DNA of 64,000 bases from Psychrobacter sp. (lineage in GTDB: Bacteria > Pseudomonadota > Gammaproteobacteria > Pseudomonadales > Moraxellaceae). Shown here piece by piece: positions 36,719-45,906 of the stretch. The DNA is taken from contig JAGLBE010000009.1 in the NCBI GenBank assembly GCA_018260445.1, forward strand, positions 25,175 through 89,174. The letters run 5' to 3'. Position numbers and translations under genes: made by a program. The notes under the pieces are model-generated. The model was given only the letters and a program-made list of their open reading frames with translations. It was not told where the DNA came from and searched no databases. The first letter of the stretch is position 1. The number at the start of each line of letters is the position of its first letter.

Positions 36719-38134
36719 TTAGGCGATGGGCGCTGCTTGCCACAGCTGCTCATTGGCAAACAATTGCGCCACGCTTTCCCGTGGCCGAATCAGCTGATGC
36801 TTATCAGCATCCACCATGACTTCAGCCGCTCTAGGGCGGGTGTTATAATTGCTGCTCATCACAAACCCATAAGCCCCTGCCCCGGTAATGGCCAGCACAT
36901 CGCCCTTGTTTAAGGTCAATAGCCGCTGTTTGGCTAAAAAATCGCCGGTTTCACAAACTGCGCCCACGATATCCCAACTTTTTTCGCTGTTATCCTTGAA
37001 GGTATCGCTGTTATTAAGATTATCGCTGTCGCTAAGCTGAGCAGGAATCACCGCCATTTGCGCTTGATACAAGGCCGGGCGAATTAAATCATTCATTGCC
37101 GCATCCACAATTGCAAAATTTTTGTGTTCGGCAGGTTTTAAGACATCAACGGTGGTCAACAAGATGCCCGCATTAGCGACGATACTACGCCCCGGCTCAA
37201 ACAAGACTTTAAGCCCCAAAGCTTGCAGTTTGGGCAATAAGGCGGCGGCAAACTTGCTGATATCGGCCACCTCTTCATCAATATAGCGCACCCCAAGGCC
37301 ACCGCCCAAATCAATATGCTCAAGCGCGATGCCGGCTTTTTTTAGCGTCTCAATCAGCTCACTTATTTTATCAAGTGCCGCTACAAAAGGGTCAATATCG
37401 GTCAATTGCGAGCCAATATGACAGTCAATACCAACAATATTAAGATGTGGCAAACTATTTGCATATTGATAGGCGGCAACCGCCTTATCATGCCCGATGC
37501 CAAATTTGTTGTCTTTTAATCCCGTCGAAATATAAGGATGGGTATTGGCATCAACATTGGGGTTAACCCGAATCGAAATAGGGGCGATTTTACCCATCTC
37601 GCCCGCTACAGTATTGATAGTATCCAGTTCATTTAGCGATTCTACATTAAAACAGCCGATATTCGCTGCCAAACCTGCCTCAATATCGCCCCGGGTTTTG
37701 CCCACGCCCGAAAAGACAATACGGCTTGGCTCGCCACCAGCGGCCAACACCCGTGCCAGCTCGCCTGCCGATACCAAATCAAAACCTGCCCCTGCCTGTG
37801 CCAAAATACCTAAAACGGCAAGGTTAGAATTGGCTTTTACCGCATAACAAATCTGATTATCAATGGCGGCAAAGCTTGTGCTATAAGCCGCATAAGCTTG
37901 TAATATCGCCTGCTTTGAATAGACATAAAGCGGTGTGGCGTAGTTTTCTACTAAGGTGCTGATACTGACCGCTTCCATATACAACGCATTTTTGTCATAG
38001 TGCAAAGCCGGCAGTTTTTCGACAAAGGCGGCAGGATGAATACGCAGCCCTGCTGGGGTATGCTCAACGGCTGATGGGGGGTGTGCCGCTACAATTTTTG
38101 GGGACGGGGTCTGCATGCTGCGCTGTGTACTCAT
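36719..38134 (-). CDS. lysA: diaminopimelate decarboxylase
   Basis: PLP enzyme that makes L-lysine from meso-diaminopimelate. 471 residues. The PLP lysine lies in CYAVKANSN (Lys100); GGGLGVRY, FEPGRSIVA and the substrate motif CETGD follow. Compared with E. coli LysA (420) it has a longer N-terminus (about 40 residues with Pro/His/Ala) and an inserted Asp/Asn/Ser stretch (DSDNLNNSDTFKDNSEKS, about residues 385-402) near the active-site barrel end. Part of the run lptM-lysA-dapF-xerC on one strand. GGA lies 8 bases before the ATG. Confidence 0.96.
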   Translation of the reverse strand: MSTQRSMQTPSPKIVAAHPPSAVEHTPAGLRIHPAAFVEKLPALHYDKNALYMEAVSISTLVENYATPLYVYSKQAILQAYAAYSTSFAAIDNQICYAVKANSNLAVLGILAQAGAGFDLVSAGELARVLAAGGEPSRIVFSGVGKTRGDIEAGLAANIGCFNVESLNELDTINTVAGEMGKIAPISIRVNPNVDANTHPYISTGLKDNKFGIGHDKAVAAYQYANSLPHLNIVGIDCHIGSQLTDIDPFVAALDKISELIETLKKAGIALEHIDLGGGLGVRYIDEEVADISKFAAALLPKLQALGLKVLFEPGRSIVANAGILLTTVDVLKPAEHKNFAIVDAAMNDLIRPALYQAQMAVIPAQLSDSDNLNNSDTFKDNSEKSWDIVGAVCETGDFLAKQRLLTLNKGDVLAITGAGAYGFVMSSNYNTRPRAAEVMVDADKHQLIRPRESVAQLFANEQLWQAAPIA

Positions 38135-38269
38135 AATTGCTATCCAAATGCGTATAAAAAGGCTAATGTCTTCAAGGTTTAGTAAGGAATTTTTAGGTTA
38201 ACTGGTTTAAAAAAGCAGAACGGCTAGCTGCTGGCTCGGTCACACGGGATGCCAAACGCCATGCACGCG

Positions 38270-38656
38270 CTAATAGTTATTAAGAGTATTTGCATCCACA
38301 GCAGGTATCTTAGTGCTTTGACTCGCACTGTCATTAGCGGCGTTGCTATTAGAGCCGTTACCCTGGGTAGAGGCGTTACCCTGAGTAGAAGCATCGCTAT
38401 GGGTGGCTTGGTTATCGGACGTTGCCGCAGGGGTTGCCGCCTTATTGCCTTTATAGAGAATAAACTCAGTATTACTGGGCGCATCCTTAGGCAAATATAA
38501 CGCCCCCTTTTGACCGCAGCTGGTCAATAACAAGCTTGCTAACATAGCGCTAAACAGTATTGCCAGCACAGCCGTCAGGGTTTGAGCCGTTTTAGCCCTT
38601 TTACTAGCGGCGTGTATGCCTTGGTGACAATGCGGCGTATAGGGCTTTGAGAGCAT
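38270..38656 (-). CDS. lptM: LptM-like lipoprotein (YifL family)
   Basis: Small outer-membrane lipoprotein; LptM in E. coli binds LptD and promotes its maturation for LPS transport. The conserved core is clear: lipobox LLTSC followed by GQKGALYLPKD. After this comes a tail of about 60 residues, rich in Asn, Ser, Thr and Gln with a slipped NASTQGN repeat, much longer than in E. coli YifL. The signal has a basic-histidine N-region of about 25 residues. AGGA precedes the ATG by 6-7 bases. It lies upstream of lysA-dapF-xerC, matching the yifL-dapF order of E. coli. Confidence 0.88.
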   Translation of the reverse strand: MLSKPYTPHCHQGIHAASKRAKTAQTLTAVLAILFSAMLASLLLTSCGQKGALYLPKDAPSNTEFILYKGNKAATPAATSDNQATHSDASTQGNASTQGNGSNSNAANDSASQSTKIPAVDANTLNNY

Positions 38657-38918
38657 GCTGAATCCTATTGAATTGAACGAGACTAGAAAGAAAACGTACT
38701 GGCTATGGTAGCAAAATTATTAAAAGATACCTAAAAATTTATGTTGAGCCGTGACGCAACGTGCTAAATTATAGCCCTATTGGCCGCTGTTTATTGTTAA
38801 AATCATAGGGTTCCACATGCCCTAGTATAGCAAGTCTGATTTTTACCGATAATTCAAAGTTAACCATCCCTATAACCACTTGCCAGTTACCCACACCTTC
38901 TAGGGTCTAGCACATTTT

Positions 38919-40184
38919 ATGAGTGACACTCTTATGCACAAGTCTGCCATGCACAATCCCACCTTAGTGATTAATTCTGGTTCTTCTTCGCTTAAATATG
39001 CGTTAATCAGTGCAGACAATCAACATCGTATCACCGGCCTTGCCGAAAACTTAGGCGCCAACGAGGCACAGATTGTTCATAAAGATCTAAATGGTGAAAA
39101 AAGTGTCATTGCAATTAGCGGGGCGAATCACAAAGAAGCCCTCGTTACTATTTTAGAAATACTAGGCGACTACAAACCCATTGCTGTCGGGCACCGTGCC
39201 GTGCATGGTGGGCATGAATTTAGCCAAGCCCAAAGAGTGTCTGCCGCTGCATTGGCGCAGTTAAAGCGATTAACGCCGCTGGCACCGCTGCACAATCCTG
39301 CCAATATCGTGGGTATTGAAGCAGTGCAGGCAATTTATCCACAGTTGCCACAAGTAATGGTGTTTGATACGGCATTTCACCAAACCATGCCGCCCAAAGC
39401 GTATCGCTATGCCATTCCAAAAGCGCTGTATGAGACACATTTTATCCGCCGTTACGGGTTTCATGGCACCTCGCATGCGTATGTGTCTGACAGAGCCCGC
39501 GAGTTGACTGAGCAACTAAGCACAACAAACAATGCTAGCAAGCTTAATCCTAGCAGCGAAGGTAGTAAAAAACAGGGCTGGCTAACCGCCCACCTTGGCA
39601 ATGGCTGCTCCGCTGCCGCTATTTATGAGGGTAAAAGTTTAGACACTAGTATGGGGCTAACCCCGCTTGAGGGCTTGATGATGGGCACTCGCAGTGGCGA
39701 TGTGGACCCCGGTTTGCACGCGCATCTCAAACATACCTTGGGCATGAGCTTAGAGGACATTGATGCTATGCTCAACAAACAAAGCGGTTTGTTGGGGGTT
39801 ACTGGGGTGTCTAATGATATGCGCGCTGTGGAAGAGATGGCCGCAGACAATACCCATCCGAATCAGGCGGATGCTAATTTGGCGCTAGAGATGTTTTGTT
39901 ACCGAGTGGCAAAATATCTTGCGGCTTTATCCTGTGCATTGCCTGAATTAACTGGTATCGTGTTTACGGGCGGTATTGGTGAAAATGGCGCCGATATCCG
40001 GGCACGTATTGTTGCCGATATGCGCCATTTTGGGTTGCAAATGGATAGCGCTAAAAATGCTAAATTAATTAGAGGGCAGGAGGGTAGCTTTCATGGTGAT
40101 AATAGCCGGTATGCGCTTTGGGTGATTCCCACCGACGAAGAATACCGTATTGCCCTAGAAACCCGGCAGACTTTAGGCCTATAA
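38919..40184 (+). CDS. ackA: acetate kinase
   Basis: Interconverts acetate and ATP with acetyl phosphate and ADP. 421 residues. N-terminal PTLVINSGSSSLKYALIS, the phosphate loops HLGNGCSAAAI and FTGGIGENGADIR, and active-site residues in GHRAVHGG and FHGTSHAYVS. An N-terminal tail of 10-12 residues (SDTLMHKSAMHN) and a short Ser/Asn/Lys insert (residues 202-218) are extra. It is followed by pta with a 271-base spacer that contains a large imperfect hairpin, so the two are most likely cotranscribed with a processing or attenuation site. Confidence 0.96.
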   Translation: MSDTLMHKSAMHNPTLVINSGSSSLKYALISADNQHRITGLAENLGANEAQIVHKDLNGEKSVIAISGANHKEALVTILEILGDYKPIAVGHRAVHGGHEFSQAQRVSAAALAQLKRLTPLAPLHNPANIVGIEAVQAIYPQLPQVMVFDTAFHQTMPPKAYRYAIPKALYETHFIRRYGFHGTSHAYVSDRARELTEQLSTTNNASKLNPSSEGSKKQGWLTAHLGNGCSAAAIYEGKSLDTSMGLTPLEGLMMGTRSGDVDPGLHAHLKHTLGMSLEDIDAMLNKQSGLLGVTGVSNDMRAVEEMAADNTHPNQADANLALEMFCYRVAKYLAALSCALPELTGIVFTGGIGENGADIRARIVADMRHFGLQMDSAKNAKLIRGQEGSFHGDNSRYALWVIPTDEEYRIALETRQTLGL

Positions 40185-40269
40185 TCGGGCTTTGGGGCGT
40201 TTGCTATCTTATTTTTAGCCATGATGGTTGCCTCGGGGGTGCGGTTTAGCCCCGATTGCAGCGGCTATA

Positions 40270-40366
40270 CTTGGCGCAGCACGGGCTTGCAGGCACTTGG
40301 CAAGAGGCGTTATCGAGGCAACAGGAACGACTCTTGCCAGTAGTGCCTGCGCCCGTGCCAGCCAAG
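40270..40366. repeat. long imperfect inverted repeat between ackA and pta
   Basis: The 37-base left arm (40270-40306) and 36-base right arm (40331-40366) are complementary apart from a few mismatches and one-base bulges (cores CTTGGC, GCACGGGC, GCAGGCAC and GGCAAGAG). A 24-base loop lies between. Pairing continues for some 15 further bases outside (TTGCAGCGGCTAT against ATAGCAGCGCAA). It is not followed by a T run. It probably folds in the ackA-pta mRNA or is a dispersed repeat. Confidence 0.85.
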
Positions 40367-40455
40367 ATAGCAGCGCAAAGCGGGATAAGCTACAACACTC
40401 ATTAGCAAAACTAATAACAATAAACAATTTACCTTTTTTCAATAAGGACAACAGG

Positions 40456-42633
40456 ATGCAAACAATTTTATTGGTGCCTACCAGCCGTGGTATTGGCCTG
40501 ACCTCTGCCGCCCTAGGGCTTATTAGAGCGCTTGATTATTCAGGCATTAAGGCCGGTTTTGCCAAGCCTTTTTTGCAAGAGGATTCGCACGATGCACAAG
40601 GCACGCTAGATAGCTCAAGTAATTTAGCGAGTCACGCTTTTGGCTTAAATCCGCCGCCATCTATTACCCGTCACCATTTAGAGCGGATGCTTGGCGATGA
40701 CAATTTGGATGATTTGATGGAAGAGGTGGTCACCAACTTGCATCAGCTAAATGACGAGTATAGCGTGGTGATTTGTGAGGGGCTGGTGTCTACCAATGAG
40801 GTCAGTTATGCCGCCCAAGTGAATGCAGCATTGGCCAATGCGCTAGATGCCAAGGTGATATTGGTGAGTGGCGCTGACCTTGAGCAGCCCGAACAATTGG
40901 CCGATAAGCTCGACATGTACGCCAAGGATTATGGCGGTATGGCCGGCCCACGTACCCTAGGGTGTGTGTTGATGCGGGTAAACAATGTGCCCAATACGTT
41001 TGAGACCCAGCCGGTTGCCCCCGGTGAGGCGATACTGGATTTAGACGCTGATTTTATGACAGCGATGCAGCAATATTCGCCCGCTTTTGGCTCAGACAGC
41101 TTTCATTTGATTGGTGTCGTGCCGTTTAGCAACACGCTATCGGTGCCGCGCACTTGGGATGTGGCAACAGCGCTCAATGCGGTTTGGCTTAATGAGGGCG
41201 AGGCCAAACAGCGCCGAGTGCTTAAAACCAGCTTATTAGCCCGTACTGTGTCCCGAGTGGGTGAGGTGTTTAGCCGTGGCAACCTGATTGTGACCCCAGG
41301 CGACCGTGATGATTTGCTATTGGCCACGGCGCTTGCAGCAATGAATGGCATCCCGATGGCAGGCATTATTTTGACTGGTGGCATTACTCCCAATAAAACG
41401 GTGATTGAGCTGTGTCAACCAGCGCTAAAAACGGGCATGCCGGTGATGAGCGTGCAGACGAACAGTTTTGAGACGGTGCAGAATTTATCAACTATCAGCC
41501 ACGAAATACCTGCAGATGATGTCGAGCGGGCTGCCGAGGTGACCCGCTTTGTGGCCGCGCACTTAGATTTAGACTGGCTAAAGGCATATTTTAAGCGCGA
41601 CCATAAGCCACGTTTGTCACCCTCGGCATTTCGGCATCAAGTGGTGAAAAAAGCGCAGCAGGTCAAAATGCGGGTGGTATTGCCTGAGGGTGCAGAGCCG
41701 CGCACTGTAGAGGCTGCCGCAATTTGTCAAAGCCGTGGTATCGCCCAATGTGTGTTGCTGGCCAATCCAGCCGAGGTGCAACAAGTGGCTAAAAACCGCG
41801 GCGTTGTTTTGCCAGCGGATATCGAAATCATTGACCCCGAAAGCGTCGACACGGCAAAATATATTGCCGCGATGATTGAGCGGCGTAAGGGCAAACTGAG
41901 TGAAACGCTTGCCGCCGAAACCCTAAAAGACACCGTGGTGCTCGGAACGATAATGCTGTATTTGGGCGAGGTAGACGGTTTAGTATCGGGCGCAGTGCAC
42001 ACCACGGCCAACACTGTGCGCCCAGCGTTTCAGTTTATCAAAACTGCTCCTGGCTACTCCTTGGTGTCGTCTATTTTCTTTATGCTACTGCCAGAGCAAG
42101 TGGTGGTTTACGGCGACTGTGCGATTAATCCTGACCCCAGTGCCGAGGAGCTTGCTGAGATTGCGATTCAGTCCGCCGCCTCTGCCAAAGCCTTTGGGAT
42201 TGACCCGAAAGTGGCGATGATTAGTTATTCTACGGGCACCTCTGGCACAGGCGCTGAGGTCGAAAAAGTGAAACGGGCGACTGAAATCGCTCGTGAACGC
42301 GCGCCCGATTTGGTGATTGATGGGCCGTTACAGTATGATGCCGCCTTTGTTAGTAGCGTGGGCAAACAAAAAGCGCCGGATTCGCCGGTGGCTGGTCAAG
42401 CAACGGTATTTATCTTCCCCGATTTAAATACCGGCAACACTACTTACAAAGCGGTACAACGCAGCGCCAATGTAGTGAGTGTGGGGCCAATGTTGCAGGG
42501 GCTCAACAAACCGGTCAACGATTTATCGCGCGGTGCATTGGTGGATGATATTGTTTATACTATTGCGCTGACTGCGATTCAGGCCAACACGGTTGCGGCT
42601 GCCGATGAATACAACCAACTTGCAACGCTGTAG
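40456..42633 (+). CDS. pta: phosphate acetyltransferase, long form
   Basis: Converts acetyl-CoA and phosphate to acetyl phosphate and CoA. 725 residues, close to E. coli Pta (714): N-terminal DRTGG/BioD-like regulatory half (MQTILLVPTSRGIGLTSAAL onwards), a middle DRTGG domain (NLIVTPGDRDDLLLATALAA), and the C-terminal PTA_PTB catalytic domain starting near residue 395 (MRVVLPEGAEPRT, DGLVSGAVHTTANTVRPA, YSTGTSGTGAEVEKV, FPDLNTGNTTYKAVQR). ATG 40456 is chosen because AAGGA lies 7 bases upstream and the conserved N-terminus starts there; the open frame back to 40228 runs through the inverted repeat and is not conserved. Confidence 0.97.
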   Translation: MQTILLVPTSRGIGLTSAALGLIRALDYSGIKAGFAKPFLQEDSHDAQGTLDSSSNLASHAFGLNPPPSITRHHLERMLGDDNLDDLMEEVVTNLHQLNDEYSVVICEGLVSTNEVSYAAQVNAALANALDAKVILVSGADLEQPEQLADKLDMYAKDYGGMAGPRTLGCVLMRVNNVPNTFETQPVAPGEAILDLDADFMTAMQQYSPAFGSDSFHLIGVVPFSNTLSVPRTWDVATALNAVWLNEGEAKQRRVLKTSLLARTVSRVGEVFSRGNLIVTPGDRDDLLLATALAAMNGIPMAGIILTGGITPNKTVIELCQPALKTGMPVMSVQTNSFETVQNLSTISHEIPADDVERAAEVTRFVAAHLDLDWLKAYFKRDHKPRLSPSAFRHQVVKKAQQVKMRVVLPEGAEPRTVEAAAICQSRGIAQCVLLANPAEVQQVAKNRGVVLPADIEIIDPESVDTAKYIAAMIERRKGKLSETLAAETLKDTVVLGTIMLYLGEVDGLVSGAVHTTANTVRPAFQFIKTAPGYSLVSSIFFMLLPEQVVVYGDCAINPDPSAEELAEIAIQSAASAKAFGIDPKVAMISYSTGTSGTGAEVEKVKRATEIARERAPDLVIDGPLQYDAAFVSSVGKQKAPDSPVAGQATVFIFPDLNTGNTTYKAVQRSANVVSVGPMLQGLNKPVNDLSRGALVDDIVYTIALTAIQANTVAAADEYNQLATL

Positions 42634-42764
42634 CGGTTGTTTGGCTTTGGGTTTTAAAGCAGGGTCTAACTGAAAGTTTTTAGTCAGCCTTGCCTACCTA
42701 GCAAGCAGCAAGCAGCCTCGATAACGAATTAAACCTCAAACATAGGCAAAGGTAACATCACGCC

Positions 42765-43586
42765 ATGACCATTGCACAGGATGCACGCTTAGCGGTTTTG
42801 ATTGATGCCGATAATGCGTCAGCCAATCATTTAGAACGCCTCAATACCGAGATTGCCCTATTGGGTAAGGCAAGCGTGCGCCGTGCTTATGGCGATTGGA
42901 CCAAGCCGCAACTGAACAGTTGGAAAAACGTATTGCTCAATTACTCCATTCAGCCCATCCAGCAATTTGCCTATGCGTCTGGCAAAAACGCCACCGATGC
43001 CAGCTTGATTATTGATGCGATGGATTTGCTGTATACTGGGCGCTTTGATGGTTTTTGCCTGGTCACTTCGGACAGCGACTATACGCGGCTGGCGCAGCGC
43101 ATCCGTGAACAAGGGTTATTGGTATATGGCTTTGGCAAACGCGATACCGCCAAGCCCTTTATGCAAGCGTGCGACCGCTTCACCTATCTTGAGGTGTTTG
43201 ATAGCGACTCTACAGGCACGATGGATTTGGATTTTTATGATTCGGCGGATATGCTGTTTTCGATGGATAAAAACCAGTTTAAACCGGTGGATGTGGCGAT
43301 TACACTGGTTAAATTAGCGATTGCCAGTATGGCAGATGACCAAGGCTGGGCGAATATTGCGCCGGTTAAAAACTATATCTTGAAGGTAGAGCCCGATTTT
43401 GATTCTCGGCTGTTTCATTTTGATAAATTTAGTCATTTTTTAAAGGCGTATCCACGGTTTTTTGAACTTGAGGAGCGCTATCCCAATGAGGATGGTCATA
43501 AAGTGATTTTTGTGCGCAATCTGATGCATGGCAGCGAGAAAGATAGCCGTAGCCCTAATGGCAGTATAAACCCCTCGAATGACTGA
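42765..43586 (+). CDS. NYN-domain protein with C-terminal LOTUS/OST-HTH domain
   Basis: A 273-residue predicted RNase-like protein of the LabA/Limkain type. The NYN (PIN-like) nuclease core is visible with its acidic metal site: VLIDADNAS, KNATDASLIIDAMDLLY and LVTSDSDYTRLAQRI. The C-terminal part, about residues 170-260, matches the OST-HTH/LOTUS RNA-binding fold (VDVAITLVKLAIASMADDQGWANIAPVKNYILK...). Family members are inferred RNA nucleases; the target here is unknown. The last 8 bases overlap the start of nadD, so translation of the two is coupled. Confidence 0.85.
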   Translation: MTIAQDARLAVLIDADNASANHLERLNTEIALLGKASVRRAYGDWTKPQLNSWKNVLLNYSIQPIQQFAYASGKNATDASLIIDAMDLLYTGRFDGFCLVTSDSDYTRLAQRIREQGLLVYGFGKRDTAKPFMQACDRFTYLEVFDSDSTGTMDLDFYDSADMLFSMDKNQFKPVDVAITLVKLAIASMADDQGWANIAPVKNYILKVEPDFDSRLFHFDKFSHFLKAYPRFFELEERYPNEDGHKVIFVRNLMHGSEKDSRSPNGSINPSND

Positions 43587-44481
43587 GGCTACTATTCGTG
43601 CTAAGCAAACGCACTCGTCCGTCATGACCGTTGACAATACGCAAACGTCTTTGTGTGTTCGCCTCTATTTGGGCGGTTCTTTTGATCCGCCGCATCATGC
43701 TCACTTAGCCCTGTTAACGCATGCTTATAACCGCTTGGCTGTAATGCCAGCTACGACAGATACGGCGGCTGGTGCGAATCATAACCTGCTGATAGCCAAG
43801 TTTTTACCCACCGCACGCTCACCGCTTAAAACAACGAGCACTGACCCCAAACATCGTTTAACAATGTTACAGCTGGCTTGTGCGCACCTTAATAAGCAAG
43901 CTGCCTTTATCAACTGCATTATCAAGCCTATTACCTCTATCAATCCTATTCGTACAACCAGTGACCCTAATGCTAACATAAACATAGATGTCATCACCGC
44001 CCCACTTCTCAAAACAACAAACCCGAGTACCGCCCTACCTTTTGCCATTTGTGAGCAGGAGCTTTGGCGGCCGCCGCCCACCTATACCATTGACACCTTA
44101 CAAGCACTGCGTGACAAACACCCTAAGTGCAGTCTTATTTTTATAGTGGGCGCTGACAGTATCGCAAGTTTAAGTCAGTGGCGAGATGGCGATAGGCTAA
44201 CCGAGTTTGCCCATTTATGGATAATGCCAAGAGACGCCCTGCAAACCCCGGAAGCTATACGTGCTTTGCTACCCACCCCGATGCAACACCAAGTGACTCA
44301 AAGCCTGCAAGCGTTGCAGCAAGCGACGCATGGTCATATCTATATCGACACCCAGCAAGTAGCGGCCATCTCTAGCAGTCAGATACGCCAAGCTATCACG
44401 CACCAGCACTACGACTTTGTTAAATCGGCTTTGCCACACTCGGTTTATTCGTATATTATGGCAAACCAATTGTATCAATGA
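43579..44481 (+). CDS. nadD: nicotinate-nucleotide adenylyltransferase with internal insert
   Basis: Adenylates nicotinate mononucleotide in NAD synthesis. The nucleotidyltransferase motif reads YLGGSFDPPHHAHL (residues 30-43), with FIVGADS and the C-terminal ISSSQIRQAI (ISxxxIR). At 300 residues it is much longer than E. coli NadD (213). The added parts are an N-terminal tail and an insertion of about 40 residues with Thr/Asn/Ile repeats (residues about 115-155, before EQELWRPPPTYTIDTLQAL). Starts 8 bases inside the end of the NYN gene. ATG 43624 is an alternative start. rsfS and coaX follow on the same strand; nadD-rsfS adjacency is conserved in many bacteria. Confidence 0.92.
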   Translation: MTEATIRAKQTHSSVMTVDNTQTSLCVRLYLGGSFDPPHHAHLALLTHAYNRLAVMPATTDTAAGANHNLLIAKFLPTARSPLKTTSTDPKHRLTMLQLACAHLNKQAAFINCIIKPITSINPIRTTSDPNANINIDVITAPLLKTTNPSTALPFAICEQELWRPPPTYTIDTLQALRDKHPKCSLIFIVGADSIASLSQWRDGDRLTEFAHLWIMPRDALQTPEAIRALLPTPMQHQVTQSLQALQQATHGHIYIDTQQVAAISSSQIRQAITHQHYDFVKSALPHSVYSYIMANQLYQ

Positions 44482-44527
44482 ATTGTATCGATGCATGAAT
44501 TGTATCAATGAATTGTATCGATGATAC
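44468..44527. repeat. 30-bp tandem duplication at the nadD 3' end
   Basis: Two 30-base units (44468-44497 and 44498-44527), each made of two related subunits beginning AATTGTATC. The first contains the nadD stop codon. Confidence 0.85.
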
Positions 44528-44652
44528 AGTCCTGCTATCATCATTGCCATACCCTATATAAGGCGTTACGCAGAGTCTAAACGCTTGCTGAACCCCTGCT
44601 TCACCCTATTTTTTACACCGGCAATCATTACCAAACACCCGATAGGACTATT

Positions 44653-45057
44653 ATGACGAGTATGACCAACCAACCCAAACCCATGAGCGACGAGGAGTTA
44701 CAGCGTTGCCTTGTGGTAGTGCAAGAAGCCCTAGACAGCTTAAAGGCAAAAAATATTTCTGTGCTGCATGTGGCCGAGTTAACCGATGTGATGGACTATA
44801 TCGTTATTGCGGATGCGACCTCAAAGCGCCATGTCAATGCGCTTGCCGATCAAGTCGGGGCGATTGCCAAACAACAAGGCTTTATGCCGATTGGCCGTGA
44901 GGGCGAAAAAGACAGCGACTGGACGTTGATTGATTTGGGCGCCGTAGTCGTGCATGTGATGACGCCGCAAGCCCGTGCTTTTTATGACTTAGAGGGCTTA
45001 TGGTCGTCACCTGAAGAGCTGCGCAAACTGGTGGCGCGCGATTTAAGTGAGCGTTAG
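44653..45057 (+). CDS. rsfS: ribosome silencing factor RsfS
   Basis: Binds uL14 on the 50S subunit and blocks subunit joining when nutrients are short. 134 residues. The conserved middle DVMDYIVIADATSKRHVNALAD, GREGEKDSDWTLIDLG and VVVHVMTPQARAFYDLEGLW are all in place. AGGA lies 5-6 bases before the ATG. Preceded by nadD; a terminator follows at 45099-45122. Confidence 0.96.
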   Translation: MTSMTNQPKPMSDEELQRCLVVVQEALDSLKAKNISVLHVAELTDVMDYIVIADATSKRHVNALADQVGAIAKQQGFMPIGREGEKDSDWTLIDLGAVVVHVMTPQARAFYDLEGLWSSPEELRKLVARDLSER

Positions 45058-45098
45058 CAGCAGCGAATAGGGTGTTGCATCTTGTGTAGACCCTACAC

Positions 45099-45122
45099 AG
45101 AGGCAATCCCTAGCCTCTTTTT
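45099..45122 (+). terminator. terminator after rsfS
   Basis: AGAGGC (45099-45104) pairs with GCCTCT (45113-45118) over an 8-base loop and is followed by T4-T5. Confidence 0.75.
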
Positions 45123-45167
45123 GGTTGACAATCTGTAGTCTGTAGTCGTTTAACAATAGGACAATCA

Positions 45168-45896
45168 ATGGCAACTCTATGGCTTGATTTAGGCAATACA
45201 CGGCTAAAGTATTGGTTGACCGATGCTGTGGGCCAAATTATCAGTTGCGATGCCAAGCAGCATTTGCATGCGCCAGCCGAGTTACTAATAGGCCTTACGG
45301 ATCGCTTTGCCAATCTAGCCCCAGAGTTTATTGGTATCTCATCGGTGTTGGGTGAGCAGATTAACACCCAAGTTGCCGAGTCCCTTGCGTTACTCAATAT
45401 ACCCTTTGAATTTATCCATGTGGATGCCCAACACCCCTTACTCAGCAGTGCCTACGACCCTGCGCAACTGGGTGTGGACCGCTGGTTGCAACTACTCGGC
45501 GTGGTAGACCGCAAAAAATACCAATGCATAGTAGGCTGCGGTACCGCCTTAACCATTGACCTCATCGACCATGCTCATCATCGTGGCGGCTATATCTTTC
45601 CCAGTATTTATTTGCAACGTGAAGCCCTATTTTCGGGCACCAAGCAAATTAGCATCGTCAGCGGCACCTTTGATAGCATCGCCCAAGGCATTACCACCTC
45701 AGATGCGGTACATCGCGGTATTTTATTGTCCATCATTGGTGCCATTAATGAGATATCCCGGCGCCACCCTCGCTATGAGCTAACCCTGACGGGTGGCGAT
45801 GCGCCGATTTTAGCGCAGCACCTTACCCAGCCGGTTCACATTCAAGACAACCTGCTGCTAACAGGATTGATGCGCTATTTTGAGCACGCTTTATAG
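45168..45896 (+). CDS. coaX: type III pantothenate kinase
   Basis: First step of CoA synthesis; phosphorylates pantothenate. 242 residues of the ASKHA fold: DLGNTRLKYW (phosphate 1), LGVDRWLQLLG, GCGTALTIDLID (phosphate 2) and GGYIFPSIYLQREALF, which mark the CoaX type rather than CoaA. AGGA lies 6 bases before the ATG. Ends 10 bases from the convergent reductase gene. Type III enzymes are not inhibited by CoA. Confidence 0.94.
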   Translation: MATLWLDLGNTRLKYWLTDAVGQIISCDAKQHLHAPAELLIGLTDRFANLAPEFIGISSVLGEQINTQVAESLALLNIPFEFIHVDAQHPLLSSAYDPAQLGVDRWLQLLGVVDRKKYQCIVGCGTALTIDLIDHAHHRGGYIFPSIYLQREALFSGTKQISIVSGTFDSIAQGITTSDAVHRGILLSIIGAINEISRRHPRYELTLTGGDAPILAQHLTQPVHIQDNLLLTGLMRYFEHAL

Positions 45897-45906
45897 TGAA
45901 CCTGGT

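Noticed and set aside
40228..40455. N-terminal 76-residue extension of Pta
   Set aside because: It is translated inverted-repeat DNA; conserved Pta N-terminus and ribosome-binding site begin at 40456.
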